Positions 8,567-16,262 of a DNA stretch of 50,480 bases are shown one piece after another. The stretch is from an uncultured Novosphingobium sp. GTDB lineage: Bacteria; Pseudomonadota; Alphaproteobacteria; Sphingomonadales; Sphingomonadaceae. The position numbers were made by a program, and so were the translations under genes. Below the pieces are notes generated by a model that made no database searches, was not told the DNA's origin, and saw nothing but the letters and a program-made list of their open reading frames with translations. Every line of letters begins with the position of its first letter. Position 1 is the stretch's first letter. The stretch covers positions 1 through 50,480 of the forward strand of contig CAMPIM010000008.1 in NCBI GenBank assembly GCA_946886365.1, written 5' to 3'.

Positions 8567-8752
8567 ATGCTGATTCGCGCCGTAGAGAAGTTCCTGCGGG
8601 ACAACGGCATTCCGGCGACACGCTTTGGCCGTGAAAGCGTTCGCGATCCCCGTCTGGTGTTCGACCTGCGCCAAGGTCGCGAACCGGGGGAACGGATCAA
8701 GAGACGTATAGAACATTTCATGAACACATATCGCAGGAGCGCGGGTCAATGA
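8567..8752 (+). CDS. Small HTH-like (Cro-like?) conserved hypothetical protein
   Basis: A 61-aa protein (64 aa if the in-frame TTG at 8558 is used). GGAGAGGGAG lies 11-12 bases before the ATG, which I prefer. The sequence IRAVEKFLRDNGIPATRFGR, then DPRLVFDLRQGREP and a final helix, resembles short helix-turn-helix proteins with no other domain. Divergent placement from an S24 repressor, with operator-like repeats between, recalls a CI/Cro pair, but DNA binding is inferred. It overlaps the next gene by ATGA, and a second LexA-type box lies inside its 3' end. Confidence 0.65.
   Translation: MLIRAVEKFLRDNGIPATRFGRESVRDPRLVFDLRQGREPGERIKRRIEHFMNTYRRSAGQ
8711..8725. promoter_or_regulatory. Candidate LexA-like box inside the small HTH-like gene
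   Basis: GAAC-ATTTCAT-GAAC matches the alphaproteobacterial LexA pattern GAAC-N7-GAAC and agrees at 13 of 16 positions with the site at 3620-3634 read on the minus strand (shared GAACAT and TGAACA). It lies 24 bases before the start of the 123-aa gene, but also encodes IEHFMN of the small protein, so it may be coincidence. Confidence 0.3.
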
Positions 8753-9120
8753 CAAGTCTGGATCATCTCCGCCAAGGCCGGAAACTGGTCGAAAATGAAG
8801 GAAGGCGCCTGGGCGGACAGGACCCCCTGCCCCGACTGCTGGCCCAATTGATCGAGCGTGCAGGCGAACCCGCGAGCATCGAACGTGCCATCAGCCGCCC
8901 CTGGGCCAGCGCGTTGTTCCAGGGGAGGCGGCACGTCATCACCCTGCGGATAAAGGGACCGGACGCCATAGATCGGCGAGCCCGGTTTGCCGAGGGACTG
9001 GAGGAAGCCGAATGGACGCTACCCAGACATTTCGTCGCCGACATCATAATTGATGGCGGCAGGTCGGCTTTGGAAGACGAATGGATCGAACTGTCGGCGC
9101 TCACCATCGAAGATTGGTGA
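8749..9120 (+). CDS. Hypothetical protein, partner of the small HTH-like gene
   Basis: A 123-aa soluble protein that I do not recognise. Its start ATGA overlaps the stop of the preceding gene, so the two are probably translated together. The N-terminus is charged and helical; the C-terminal half alternates hydrophobic and charged residues (HVITLRIKGPDAIDRRARF, then HFVADIIIDGG), suggesting a small alpha/beta fold with several strands, and it ends in an acidic tail. No signal peptide, membrane segment or metal motif is visible. Its companion genes are an S24 repressor and an HTH-like protein, so a role controlled by that switch is plausible. The gene after it is convergent. Confidence 0.65.
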   Translation: MTSLDHLRQGRKLVENEGRRLGGQDPLPRLLAQLIERAGEPASIERAISRPWASALFQGRRHVITLRIKGPDAIDRRARFAEGLEEAEWTLPRHFVADIIIDGGRSALEDEWIELSALTIEDW

Positions 9121-9130
9121 GCGGCAGGTC

Positions 9131-9988
9131 TCAGCGCGTCCGGTCCGCCATGGCCCGCAATGTGCCAAGCGCCGCGCGCAACGCCTGATCGACGTCATCC
9201 TCGACTCGATCCCGCACCGGGACTCGCTGTTCGGTCGGCATGTCAGCGATGACACCGTCGGCGGCAGCAGTCCTGGTGCCGCGCACACGATCGGTGAGGC
9301 CTTTCTCGAACCGCGCGGTGAGTTCGGCCAGCGAAGGCAGGCTGGGAGTTGGCGGGATGTCGTTGGACTGAGATGCGGGGGCGGGATCGGTGGCAATGAC
9401 GCTCACGGCTTCAAACGCGGCATCGACCGCCGAATGAATGTCCGGGGCTTCTGCTGGCGTCGGCGCGCCGGGCAAGATTACCGCCGCCGCTTCAGGTTGA
9501 GCCGATTCGAACTGTTCACCGCGCGCAGGACCAATCCGGGGAAAAATCTCCAAACCGCCAAAGTCGCGGCTGGCAAAGATGGGGGCACGCGCCGGGGCGT
9601 CGGGGTGCGCGTCGGCGCGGCGCATCAGCGGGCGCGATATTCTGGAGGCTCCCGAGGTCCGGCCGCGAGACAGCCAGTTCAGCTTCGGCAATGCAAAACC
9701 CATATCACTCACTCCTGTAACGCTGCGAGAGCGTCGATCCTTTTTCATCGGCATGGGCGCCGCGTTGAAACTTACGAAGCCCATCGCCATCAGCGCGCCG
9801 AATCCTGCAACGAGCAGGCGCGCCTTCAACCCCAATGGCGGCGCGGCGGCGGGCAAGGCTTCGCTTAGCCCGCTCGACGCGACGATTGTCTCGATCAGTC
9901 CCACGGGCATCGCCAACAGGATCAGCGCGAACGCCAGCCCTGCCAGCACGGCCGGGGTCATCGCCCTATGAAGTCGAACCGCCGCCAT
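9131..9988 (-). CDS. Hypothetical membrane protein with two N-terminal helices
   Basis: A 285-aa protein of unknown function. Two hydrophobic segments near the N-terminus (about residues 13-38 and 54-74, each rich in Ala, Leu and Gly) are followed by about 200 residues of polar, proline- and alanine-rich sequence without a recognisable domain, ending with an acidic/basic helix (DRVEDDVDQALRAALGTLRA). It begins 8 bases after the stop of the exosortase-associated glycosyltransferase on the same strand, so it is probably in that operon. ATG 9961 is an alternative start. A role in envelope glycan work is suggested only by position. Confidence 0.7.
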   Translation of the reverse strand: MAAVRLHRAMTPAVLAGLAFALILLAMPVGLIETIVASSGLSEALPAAAPPLGLKARLLVAGFGALMAMGFVSFNAAPMPMKKDRRSRSVTGVSDMGFALPKLNWLSRGRTSGASRISRPLMRRADAHPDAPARAPIFASRDFGGLEIFPRIGPARGEQFESAQPEAAAVILPGAPTPAEAPDIHSAVDAAFEAVSVIATDPAPASQSNDIPPTPSLPSLAELTARFEKGLTDRVRGTRTAAADGVIADMPTEQRVPVRDRVEDDVDQALRAALGTLRAMADRTR

Positions 9989-9996
9989 GTTTCCGT

Positions 9997-11226
9997 TCAG
10001 GCGGCAGCGCGAACGCGCGCGATCCGCTGCGCCAGTAACCGCTCATAGACAGGCCCATAACGCAGAATATTTGACGACCAGTTACGCTCGCGTTCGACAA
10101 AGGCGCGGGCCGTCGCCCGCCGATCGTCCCAAAAGCCACGATCAGCGAACATCTGTGCCAAAGCGGCCGCAATCGCCGCCGGATCGCCGGGCGCGAACAG
10201 CGTGCCGGTCACCCCATGTTCGATGAGTTCGCGATGACCGCCGACATTGGAGGCAGCTACCAGCCGCCCCTGTGCCATCGCCTCCAGCGGTTTGAGCGGG
10301 GTCACAAGATCGGTGAGCCGCATCGCCTTGCGCGGATAGGCGAGGACATCGACCTGCGCATAATAATGCTCGACCTCATCATGAGGGACGCGCCCCACGA
10401 AGACGATATGGTCGGCGAAGGGCGAGGCCGTCGCCTGATCCCGCAGCGCCTGTTCGCGCGGGCCGCCGCCTACCAGCAGCAGCTTGACCTGGGGCCGCGC
10501 GCGCACCAGCCGGGGCATCGCGGCGATGAGGTCATCCAGACCTTCATAATCATAGAAGCTGCCGATGAAGCCGACCACGTCGGCGCCCTCAAGCCCCAGC
10601 CTTGCGGTAAGCGTCGGATCGCGGCGCACCGGCGTTCCGAATTGCTCCATGTCCACGCCGTTGGGCGAGACGATGATCTTGGCCGGGTCGATCCCGCGTG
10701 CAACCAGATCGTCACGCAGCCCTTCACAGATGACCGCGACGGCATCAGCCGCGCGCACCGCATGGGTTTCCAATTGCCGCGTCAGCCAATAGCGGGGGCT
10801 GCCCTCGGTGCCGGTGCCGTTTCCAACGGCTGCATCTTCCCAGAAGGCGCGGATTTCGTAGATCATCGGAATGTCATGCCGCTTGGCCGCGCGTTGCGCC
10901 GCCATGGCGTTCAGCACGGGCGAGTGGGCGTGGATTACGTCCGGCCGCCACCGAGCGATCAGCGAATCGATCGCGTCCGCATGCGCCGCGATGTCTCGCC
11001 ATTCGCGCAGCAACGGATTGCCGGTTGCCGGTGTGCCCGGCGTGCGATGAAAATGAAGGCCGTCCACGACCTCTTCTGCTGGGCCACTGGCGCCGTGACG
11101 CAATCCGGTGATTCCCCGCACGTCCCAGCCCTGCGCCATTTGCGCTCGCAGGATCGCACGCGTCCGGAAGGTGTAGCCGCTATGCATCGGCAGGCTGTGA
11201 TCGAGCACATGGAGTATCCGAGTCAT
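9997..11226 (-). CDS. Exosortase A-associated glycosyltransferase, family 4
   Basis: A 409-aa GT-B glycosyltransferase. The N-terminus LHVLDHSLPMHSGYTFRTRA is the hallmark of the glycosyltransferase subfamily that accompanies exosortase A (PEP-CTERM) systems (TIGR04063 type). The C-terminal Rossmann half carries VGFIGSFYDYEGLDDLI, LLLVGGGPREQ and the GT4 pattern PLKPLEAMAQGRLVAASNVGG with the conserved glutamate. It likely adds a sugar during synthesis of the exopolysaccharide linked to exosortase-sorted proteins. It is divergent from an O-antigen-ligase-like gene of the same system, but no exosortase is in the window. Confidence 0.87.
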   Translation of the reverse strand: MTRILHVLDHSLPMHSGYTFRTRAILRAQMAQGWDVRGITGLRHGASGPAEEVVDGLHFHRTPGTPATGNPLLREWRDIAAHADAIDSLIARWRPDVIHAHSPVLNAMAAQRAAKRHDIPMIYEIRAFWEDAAVGNGTGTEGSPRYWLTRQLETHAVRAADAVAVICEGLRDDLVARGIDPAKIIVSPNGVDMEQFGTPVRRDPTLTARLGLEGADVVGFIGSFYDYEGLDDLIAAMPRLVRARPQVKLLLVGGGPREQALRDQATASPFADHIVFVGRVPHDEVEHYYAQVDVLAYPRKAMRLTDLVTPLKPLEAMAQGRLVAASNVGGHRELIEHGVTGTLFAPGDPAAIAAALAQMFADRGFWDDRRATARAFVERERNWSSNILRYGPVYERLLAQRIARVRAAA

Positions 11227-11314
11227 GACGCTTCTTGTGGCGGAAAAGGTTTAACGGCCCGTCAACTCTGCCGCGCTAGGGAAAGGCCGTGGCCATGGAA
11301 GAACTCTTCGCGCG

Positions 11315-11434
11315 ATGATTGACGCCCTTTCCCTGCTGATCAGCCATGGCGTCATCATGCTGGCGGCCTGGCGCCTGCTGCCGCGCGCCGATCTGGATGA
11401 CGAATCGCAGGTGGAGCAATCGCGCGATGCGTGA
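11315..11434 (+). CDS. Candidate 39-aa membrane microprotein upstream of the ligase-like gene
   Basis: An ATG at 11315 opens 39 codons: MIDALSLLISHGVIMLAAWR, then LLPRADLDDESQVEQSRDA. The first half could form one membrane helix and the second half is acidic. Its TGA (11432-11434) overlaps the start of the O-antigen-ligase-like gene (ATGCGTGA), the arrangement expected for translational coupling. The ribosome site is weak (GGAAGAA about 11 bases upstream). It may be a real small subunit or simply a leader ORF. Confidence 0.45.
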   Translation: MIDALSLLISHGVIMLAAWRLLPRADLDDESQVEQSRDA

Positions 11435-12794
11435 TCTGTTCTTCCTCGCCTTCCTTGGCGCCTTCTTCCTGCTGGGGCTGCGGCGTCCTTTCCTGCTGGT
11501 CGCCGTCTACGCCTATATCGACATCGTCTCGCCGCAGCGGCTGTCCTACTTTCTTCTGAATCGCATCCCGATCTCCGCGATTGCCTTCGCATTGGCTGTT
11601 GGCGCATGGCTGCTGGTGGACAAGAAGACGGACTGCCGCTTTTCCATGCGGCAATTGCTGCTGCTGATCTTGCTGGCCTGGTGCGGCTATACGACCGCGA
11701 CGGCCGACTTCCCGCTCAACGCCCATACCAAGTGGGAATGGGTGTGGAAGGCGATGATCTTCGCGATCTTCCTGCCGCTGACCCTGCGCACCCGGCTGCG
11801 GCTGGAGGCGCTGGCGCTGTTCATGGTTCTGTGCGCGAGTACGATCATCATCAATGGCGGGATGAAGACGGCGCTGTCGGGCGGGGGCTATGGCGTCCTC
11901 AACCTGATGGTCGATAATAATAGCGGCCTGTACGAAGGCAGCATCATCAGCTGCGTCGCCATCTCGCTGATCCCGCTCATCCTTTGGCTGGCGAAACACG
12001 GCACCATCTTTCCGCCGGACTGGCGGGTGCGAACCTTCGCCTATGCGCTGTGCTTCGCCTGCCTGTTGATGCCGATCGGCACCGAAGCCCGCACGGGCCT
12101 CGTCTGCATTGTCATCCTTGCTGGCATGATGCTGATGCGGTCGAAGCGGCGGTTCGTCTATGGCCCATTGCTGGCTGTGGCCGCGCTTGCCGCCATCCCC
12201 TTCCTGCCCGCCAGTTTCACCCAGCGCATGTCCACCATCGAGAATCATCAGGGCGATGAAAGCGCTTCCACCCGCCTTGCCGTTTGGAAGTGGACGCTGG
12301 ACTATGTGAAGGAGCATCCCGGCGGCGGCGGCTTCGACAATTACCTCCAGAACAGCTTCACCTATTTCATGCAGGAACGGGTGACCGACAGCGGTGGGTC
12401 GCGCATGGAAAGGCGGCTCGTTACTGACAAGGGCCGCGCCTATCATAGCGCCTATTTCGAGATGCTCGGCGAGCAGGGCTATTTCGGCTTCGCCCTCTGG
12501 CTGCTCATACACCTCATCTGCTTTATCCGCACCGAATCGATCCGGCGGCGTTATCGGGGCCGCGATGGTCCGGGCGAGGCATGGGTCGCCCCCTTCGCGC
12601 TGGCGCTTCAGCAAGGCCATGTCATCTACATGATCGGTTCGCTGTTCGTCGGCATCGCTTACCAACCCTTCATCTTCATGATGCTATCGCTGCAAATCGG
12701 CCTCGACACCTATCTGACGCGCAAGCAGCGGGGGGGTGCGCGAGCCCCGGCCATTCCGTTGCGGCCCTTAAAGCCGATCACAGGGGGAGTATGA
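11427..12794 (+). CDS. O-antigen ligase-like protein, exosortase A-associated
   Basis: A 455-aa polytopic inner-membrane protein of the O-antigen ligase/polymerase (Wzy/WaaL) superfamily. The start MRDLFFLAFLGAFFLLGLRR and YAYIDIVSPQRLSYF are typical of the putative O-glycosylation ligase found with exosortase A (TIGR03097 type). The large periplasmic loop with RLAVWKWTLDYVKEHPGGGG and, further on, YHSAYFEMLGEQGYFGF carries the conserved residues of the superfamily. I choose the ATG at 11427 over an in-frame ATG at 11346 because the preceding residues are not family-like. It overlaps the next gene by a few bases. Confidence 0.87.
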   Translation: MRDLFFLAFLGAFFLLGLRRPFLLVAVYAYIDIVSPQRLSYFLLNRIPISAIAFALAVGAWLLVDKKTDCRFSMRQLLLLILLAWCGYTTATADFPLNAHTKWEWVWKAMIFAIFLPLTLRTRLRLEALALFMVLCASTIIINGGMKTALSGGGYGVLNLMVDNNSGLYEGSIISCVAISLIPLILWLAKHGTIFPPDWRVRTFAYALCFACLLMPIGTEARTGLVCIVILAGMMLMRSKRRFVYGPLLAVAALAAIPFLPASFTQRMSTIENHQGDESASTRLAVWKWTLDYVKEHPGGGGFDNYLQNSFTYFMQERVTDSGGSRMERRLVTDKGRAYHSAYFEMLGEQGYFGFALWLLIHLICFIRTESIRRRYRGRDGPGEAWVAPFALALQQGHVIYMIGSLFVGIAYQPFIFMMLSLQIGLDTYLTRKQRGGARAPAIPLRPLKPITGGV

Positions 12795-13498
12795 TGAGCG
12801 GAGAACTCCGCATTCTGGGCATCGCCCATGGCTTGTTGCTCGGACTGGTGCTGGCGTCGCCCATGATCGGCAGGGAATTCCTGCCATGGGGCGTGGAAGC
12901 GCTGTTCATTATCGCGGCTTTCCAACTGCGCCTTGCGGACCGGCGATGGGAAACCCGCGCGGGCCTGCGCGGCTGGGTGAGCCATATTCGCATGGCGCCC
13001 GGACGCCTCGTCCCCTGGGCCGCCACGGCGGTGGTGGCGGTCATCGCGGGGCCAGAGCAGTCGGCACTCGCCGGGTCGATATTGGCGGCGGTGCTGATGG
13101 CGGAGCTGCTGCTTTATCCTGCCGGAGCCTATCTGCTTGGTCGCCTGCCCCGTGCCGGGATCGCGCTACTCATCCTTTTGCTGCTCATCGGCTGCGGCCT
13201 TGCGGGACAGGGTCAGCCAGCCCGGCTCGCCATGGCTTTCGCGCTAGGGGTAAGCGGCTGCATATTCTGGATGCGCGGGCCGGACGGTGAAGCACGGTCC
13301 ACCATGATCGCCGCAGCCACAGCCCTGGGCTGCTTTGCAATCGCGCTGCTGCTGCCTAATATGGCGATGATCGCCATGCCCGCCGCGATATTGGCGGCGA
13401 CCCTGACCCTCGCGCATCTATCGGTCATCCGCCGCCATCCTGAGCATTGGCGCTTGCGCAGCAGCGGAGCGCTTCGTTGGCGCTTGACCGGCTCATAG
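12794..13498 (+). CDS. Polytopic membrane protein of unknown function
   Basis: A 234-aa protein with about six hydrophobic segments (for example GLLLGLVLASPMIG near the start, LIVLLLIG-like stretches in the middle, ATLTLAHLSVI near the end). No known family is recognised. GGGGGAG lies 4 bases before the ATG at 12794; ATG 12791, overlapping the ligase stop, is the alternative. Coupling to the ligase-like gene suggests a role in the same exopolysaccharide/exosortase glycan pathway, which is inference. Confidence 0.7.
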   Translation: MSGELRILGIAHGLLLGLVLASPMIGREFLPWGVEALFIIAAFQLRLADRRWETRAGLRGWVSHIRMAPGRLVPWAATAVVAVIAGPEQSALAGSILAAVLMAELLLYPAGAYLLGRLPRAGIALLILLLLIGCGLAGQGQPARLAMAFALGVSGCIFWMRGPDGEARSTMIAAATALGCFAIALLLPNMAMIAMPAAILAATLTLAHLSVIRRHPEHWRLRSSGALRWRLTGS

Positions 13499-13581
13499 CC
13501 AGGCCAATCCTGACCCCACGCGTCGAGGCCGGGGAACGCAAGCGCGGTAAGGCGGGTTAATGGCTCTTGAGAAGGAGCCAA

Positions 13582-14586
13582 ATGCCGCAACGCCTCGTCC
13601 ACGCCAATGACAGCCTGCCGGGAATAGCGCGCCGCCCATTGAAACGGGGATGGGCCTATTTCCTTGCCGATGGCACGCGGATCACCGATCGGGACGAAAT
13701 CGACAGGCTGAACGCCATCGGCATGCCGCCCGCTTACCGTGATTGCTGGTTCTGCCCGCTGCCACATGGCCATATCCAGGCGACCGGCTATGACGACCGG
13801 GGCCGCAAGCAATATCGCTATCATCCGGAGTTCCGCGCCGCGCGAGAGGCGGAGAAATACGGCGGCTGCGCCTTGTTCGGCCGCGCGCTGCCCCGCCTGC
13901 GCGCGCGTATAGAGGCGGACCTTTCCATCCGTGGCTTGCGCAAGGAACGCACCCTGGCCGCAGTCGTCCGCCTGCTCGACCTTGCCAAGGTGCGCGTGGG
14001 CAACGAACAATATGCGGCAGCGAACAAGAGCTTCGGCGCCACGACGCTGCGCCGCCGCCATGTGGACCTTAGCGGGCAGAAGCTGCGGCTGCGCTATCGT
14101 GCCAAGTCAGGGCGCGAACATGACCTGACGATCAGCGACCGGCGGCTGCTCCGCTTCGTGCGCGCGATGCAGGACTTGCCGGGGCAGCATCTTTTCCAAT
14201 ATCTGGACGAGGAGGGGATCGCCCGGCCGATCACCTCCGGGGACGTGAACGCCTATATCGCGGAAGCCATGCGACATGACTTCACGGCCAAGCATTTCCG
14301 CACATGGGGCGCTTCGGCTGTTGCGTTCGAAACATTAGCCTCCGGCCCCGTATCGCTCGCGCAGATGGTCGCGCCAGTGGCCGAAGCCCTCGGCAACACC
14401 CCCGCCATCAGCCGTAAAAGCTATATTCATCCAGCGCTGATCGAATTGTGCAAGTCGGGACAGGATCAATGGCGGGCAGGGCTTCGCTTGCCGCGCAGTA
14501 CGCGCTATCTCACCCGCTACGAACGCGGATTGATCGCCTTTCTGGAAGAATGCGGGGCAAGCTCCTCTCTTCCTCTGGCGGCCTGA
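13582..14586 (+). CDS. DNA topoisomerase IB (poxvirus/eukaryote type)
   Basis: A 334-aa monomeric type IB topoisomerase, which relaxes supercoils through a 3'-phosphotyrosyl intermediate. Family marks include GWAYFLADGTRITD near residue 25, QATGYDDRGRKQYRYH at 66-81, VRVGNEQYA, the catalytic-arginine motif KHFRTWGAS (about 237-245) and the nucleophile Tyr281 in SRKSYIHPALIE. GAAGGAG lies 4 bases before the ATG at 13582, which decides against a TTG at 13567. A GGAAC-N17-GGTT sequence at 13533-13558 resembles a sigma-EcfG promoter with one mismatch, so control by the general stress response is possible. Confidence 0.93.
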   Translation: MPQRLVHANDSLPGIARRPLKRGWAYFLADGTRITDRDEIDRLNAIGMPPAYRDCWFCPLPHGHIQATGYDDRGRKQYRYHPEFRAAREAEKYGGCALFGRALPRLRARIEADLSIRGLRKERTLAAVVRLLDLAKVRVGNEQYAAANKSFGATTLRRRHVDLSGQKLRLRYRAKSGREHDLTISDRRLLRFVRAMQDLPGQHLFQYLDEEGIARPITSGDVNAYIAEAMRHDFTAKHFRTWGASAVAFETLASGPVSLAQMVAPVAEALGNTPAISRKSYIHPALIELCKSGQDQWRAGLRLPRSTRYLTRYERGLIAFLEECGASSSLPLAA

Positions 14587-14611
14587 CCGCTTAGATTTTT
14601 CAGGGATCCCC

Positions 14612-15775
14612 ATGGCTGCAAAGAATGACCCGGCCTTCACGGTTCGCGCTCCTAACGTTTCGGAAATGTGGCATGCCACGGCGGACTGGTTTGCCATTCA
14701 CTCTTTGCAGATAGTGATCGCCGTCGGGATCGGCGTCGCCATCTATCTCGCCCTCGCCGCGTTGCGGCAATTCGGGAAGCGGTTCAGGGGCAAGCCGGGC
14801 AGCACGCTTGGCGTTTCCAACGTCGTTGGCCGTGCCATCGCCCGGACCACCCACTTCTTCATGGCCTTGGTCGCCGCGCGGCTGGTGGTCAGCTACGCCA
14901 ATCCGCCTCTGATGGTGATGAAGACGGTGGCCTTCCTCTTCACCATCGCCGCCGTTTTCCAGGCGGCCATCTGGGCGCGCGAGATCATCCTGGGCCTCGT
15001 TGAACGCAAGACCGTGGGCGAAGACGCTCATGGCGAAACCCTGGCCAACGCCATGGGGTTGATCCGCGTCCTCGTGACCTTCGGCCTGTTCGCCATCGCC
15101 TTGGTGGTCGTACTCGACAATCTGGGCGTCAACGTAACGGGTCTGGTCGCAGGCCTTGGCATCGGCGGCATCGCCATCGGTCTCGCCGCGCAGGGCATCT
15201 TCTCCGACCTGTTCGCTGCCCTGTCGATCATCTTCGACAAGCCCTTCCGCCGGGGCGAGGTGATTACCTATGACCAGACCACCGCACGGGTCGAACGCAT
15301 TGGCCTCAAGAGCACACGCCTGCGCGCCATGACGGGCGAGAAGAAGGTCATCTCCAACGCCAACCTCCTGCAAAAGGAGATTACCAGCCTTCAAACGCTG
15401 GAGCAGCGCCGCGTCACCTTTGCCATCGGCATCATCTACCAGACGCCCGATGAGAAGGCCGACGCCATCCCGGCCCTGCTCGAAAGGATCGTGACGGACG
15501 AAGGCATGCACTTCGTCAATGCGGGGTTGGTGCGCTTTGGCGCGAGCTCGCTGGATTACGAACTCAACTTCGATGTGCCCTACCCCGACACGCATGATTA
15601 TTTTCAATCGCGCCATCGCATCGGCATTGCGATCTGGAAGCGATTCAAGGCGGAAGGCATTGAATTTGCCTATCCCACCCAGACGAGTTTTACCGCAGCG
15701 CCGGACGGGCGGACGATCATGCCCTATCCCGATCCCATCCACATCGACCATGGGGGGGCTGCGCGGCTCACCTGA
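14612..15775 (+). CDS. Mechanosensitive ion channel, MscS family
   Basis: A 387-aa inner-membrane channel that opens under membrane tension to release solutes on osmotic downshock. After several N-terminal helices comes the pore helix TM3 region GLVAGLGIGGIAIGLAAQGI, rich in Gly and Ala as in MscS, then the beta domain beginning LFAALSIIFDKPFRRGEVI and the signature ISNANLLQKEI. The C-terminal cytoplasmic domain ends with PDPIHIDHGG. It starts 25 bases after the topoisomerase IB gene and may be co-transcribed with it. Confidence 0.93.
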   Translation: MAAKNDPAFTVRAPNVSEMWHATADWFAIHSLQIVIAVGIGVAIYLALAALRQFGKRFRGKPGSTLGVSNVVGRAIARTTHFFMALVAARLVVSYANPPLMVMKTVAFLFTIAAVFQAAIWAREIILGLVERKTVGEDAHGETLANAMGLIRVLVTFGLFAIALVVVLDNLGVNVTGLVAGLGIGGIAIGLAAQGIFSDLFAALSIIFDKPFRRGEVITYDQTTARVERIGLKSTRLRAMTGEKKVISNANLLQKEITSLQTLEQRRVTFAIGIIYQTPDEKADAIPALLERIVTDEGMHFVNAGLVRFGASSLDYELNFDVPYPDTHDYFQSRHRIGIAIWKRFKAEGIEFAYPTQTSFTAAPDGRTIMPYPDPIHIDHGGAARLT

Positions 15776-15863
15776 TCGGGTTTTCGATTCGCTTCACCTT
15801 CCCCTTGCTTGCCTCGGCCCTGTGAGCCGGTCAGGCAGCAGCATCGCTGATTGGGGATTGAAG

Positions 15864-16262
15864 ATGATTTCACGCGCCAAACTCGCCGCCGCTGCACTGG
15901 TGGGATCTCTCGCCATCGCTCCTGCGGCGCATGCCGAAGGGCTTGGGGCCGAAGTCAATTACGGCCGGGCAAATGGTCATTGGGGCACCGAAATCGGCGC
16001 AGGCTATGCACTGGACGTGGCGGGTTTCAGCCTGACCCCCGGTGCGGGCGTCTATCTGCGCGATGGCGAGGCAAAGCTGTATGGCCGGGTCGAGGCGACC
16101 TACAGCCTGCCAGCCTTTGCGACGATCGGCGCGGGCATTCGGTTCAGCGGTGACAACAGCCGACCCTATGCCACCATCGCGATGCCGATCGTCCCGAAGC
16201 TGCGCGTGAAAGGCAATGTCGGTCCCAAATATTATGCCGTGGGCCTGACGCTCGGTTACTGA
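15864..16262 (+). CDS. Small exported outer-membrane-like protein
   Basis: A 132-aa protein with a clear signal peptide (KLAAAALVGSLAIAPAAHA, cleavage after AHA). The mature part alternates short beta-strand-like segments (YGRANGHWGTEIGAGYAL, VEATYSLPAFATIGAGIRF) and ends in TLGY with a terminal aromatic residue, as outer-membrane beta barrels often do. At about 110 mature residues it could form a small barrel. Exact family and function are not recognised. Its 3' end overlaps the convergent epimerase gene by 7 bases. Confidence 0.7.
   Translation: MISRAKLAAAALVGSLAIAPAAHAEGLGAEVNYGRANGHWGTEIGAGYALDVAGFSLTPGAGVYLRDGEAKLYGRVEATYSLPAFATIGAGIRFSGDNSRPYATIAMPIVPKLRVKGNVGPKYYAVGLTLGY

Noticed and set aside
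7780..9120. Prophage at the S24 repressor
   Set aside because: No integrase, attachment repeats, terminase, portal or tail genes nearby, and flanking genes are ordinary chromosomal ones.
11355..12665. A 436-codon open frame on the minus strand opposite the O-antigen-ligase-like gene
   Set aside because: Low-complexity His/Asp/Gln-rich product; the plus strand carries a recognisable polytopic membrane protein.
14600..15751. A 383-codon open frame opposite the MscS channel gene
   Set aside because: Antisense shadow; the plus-strand protein has clear MscS motifs.
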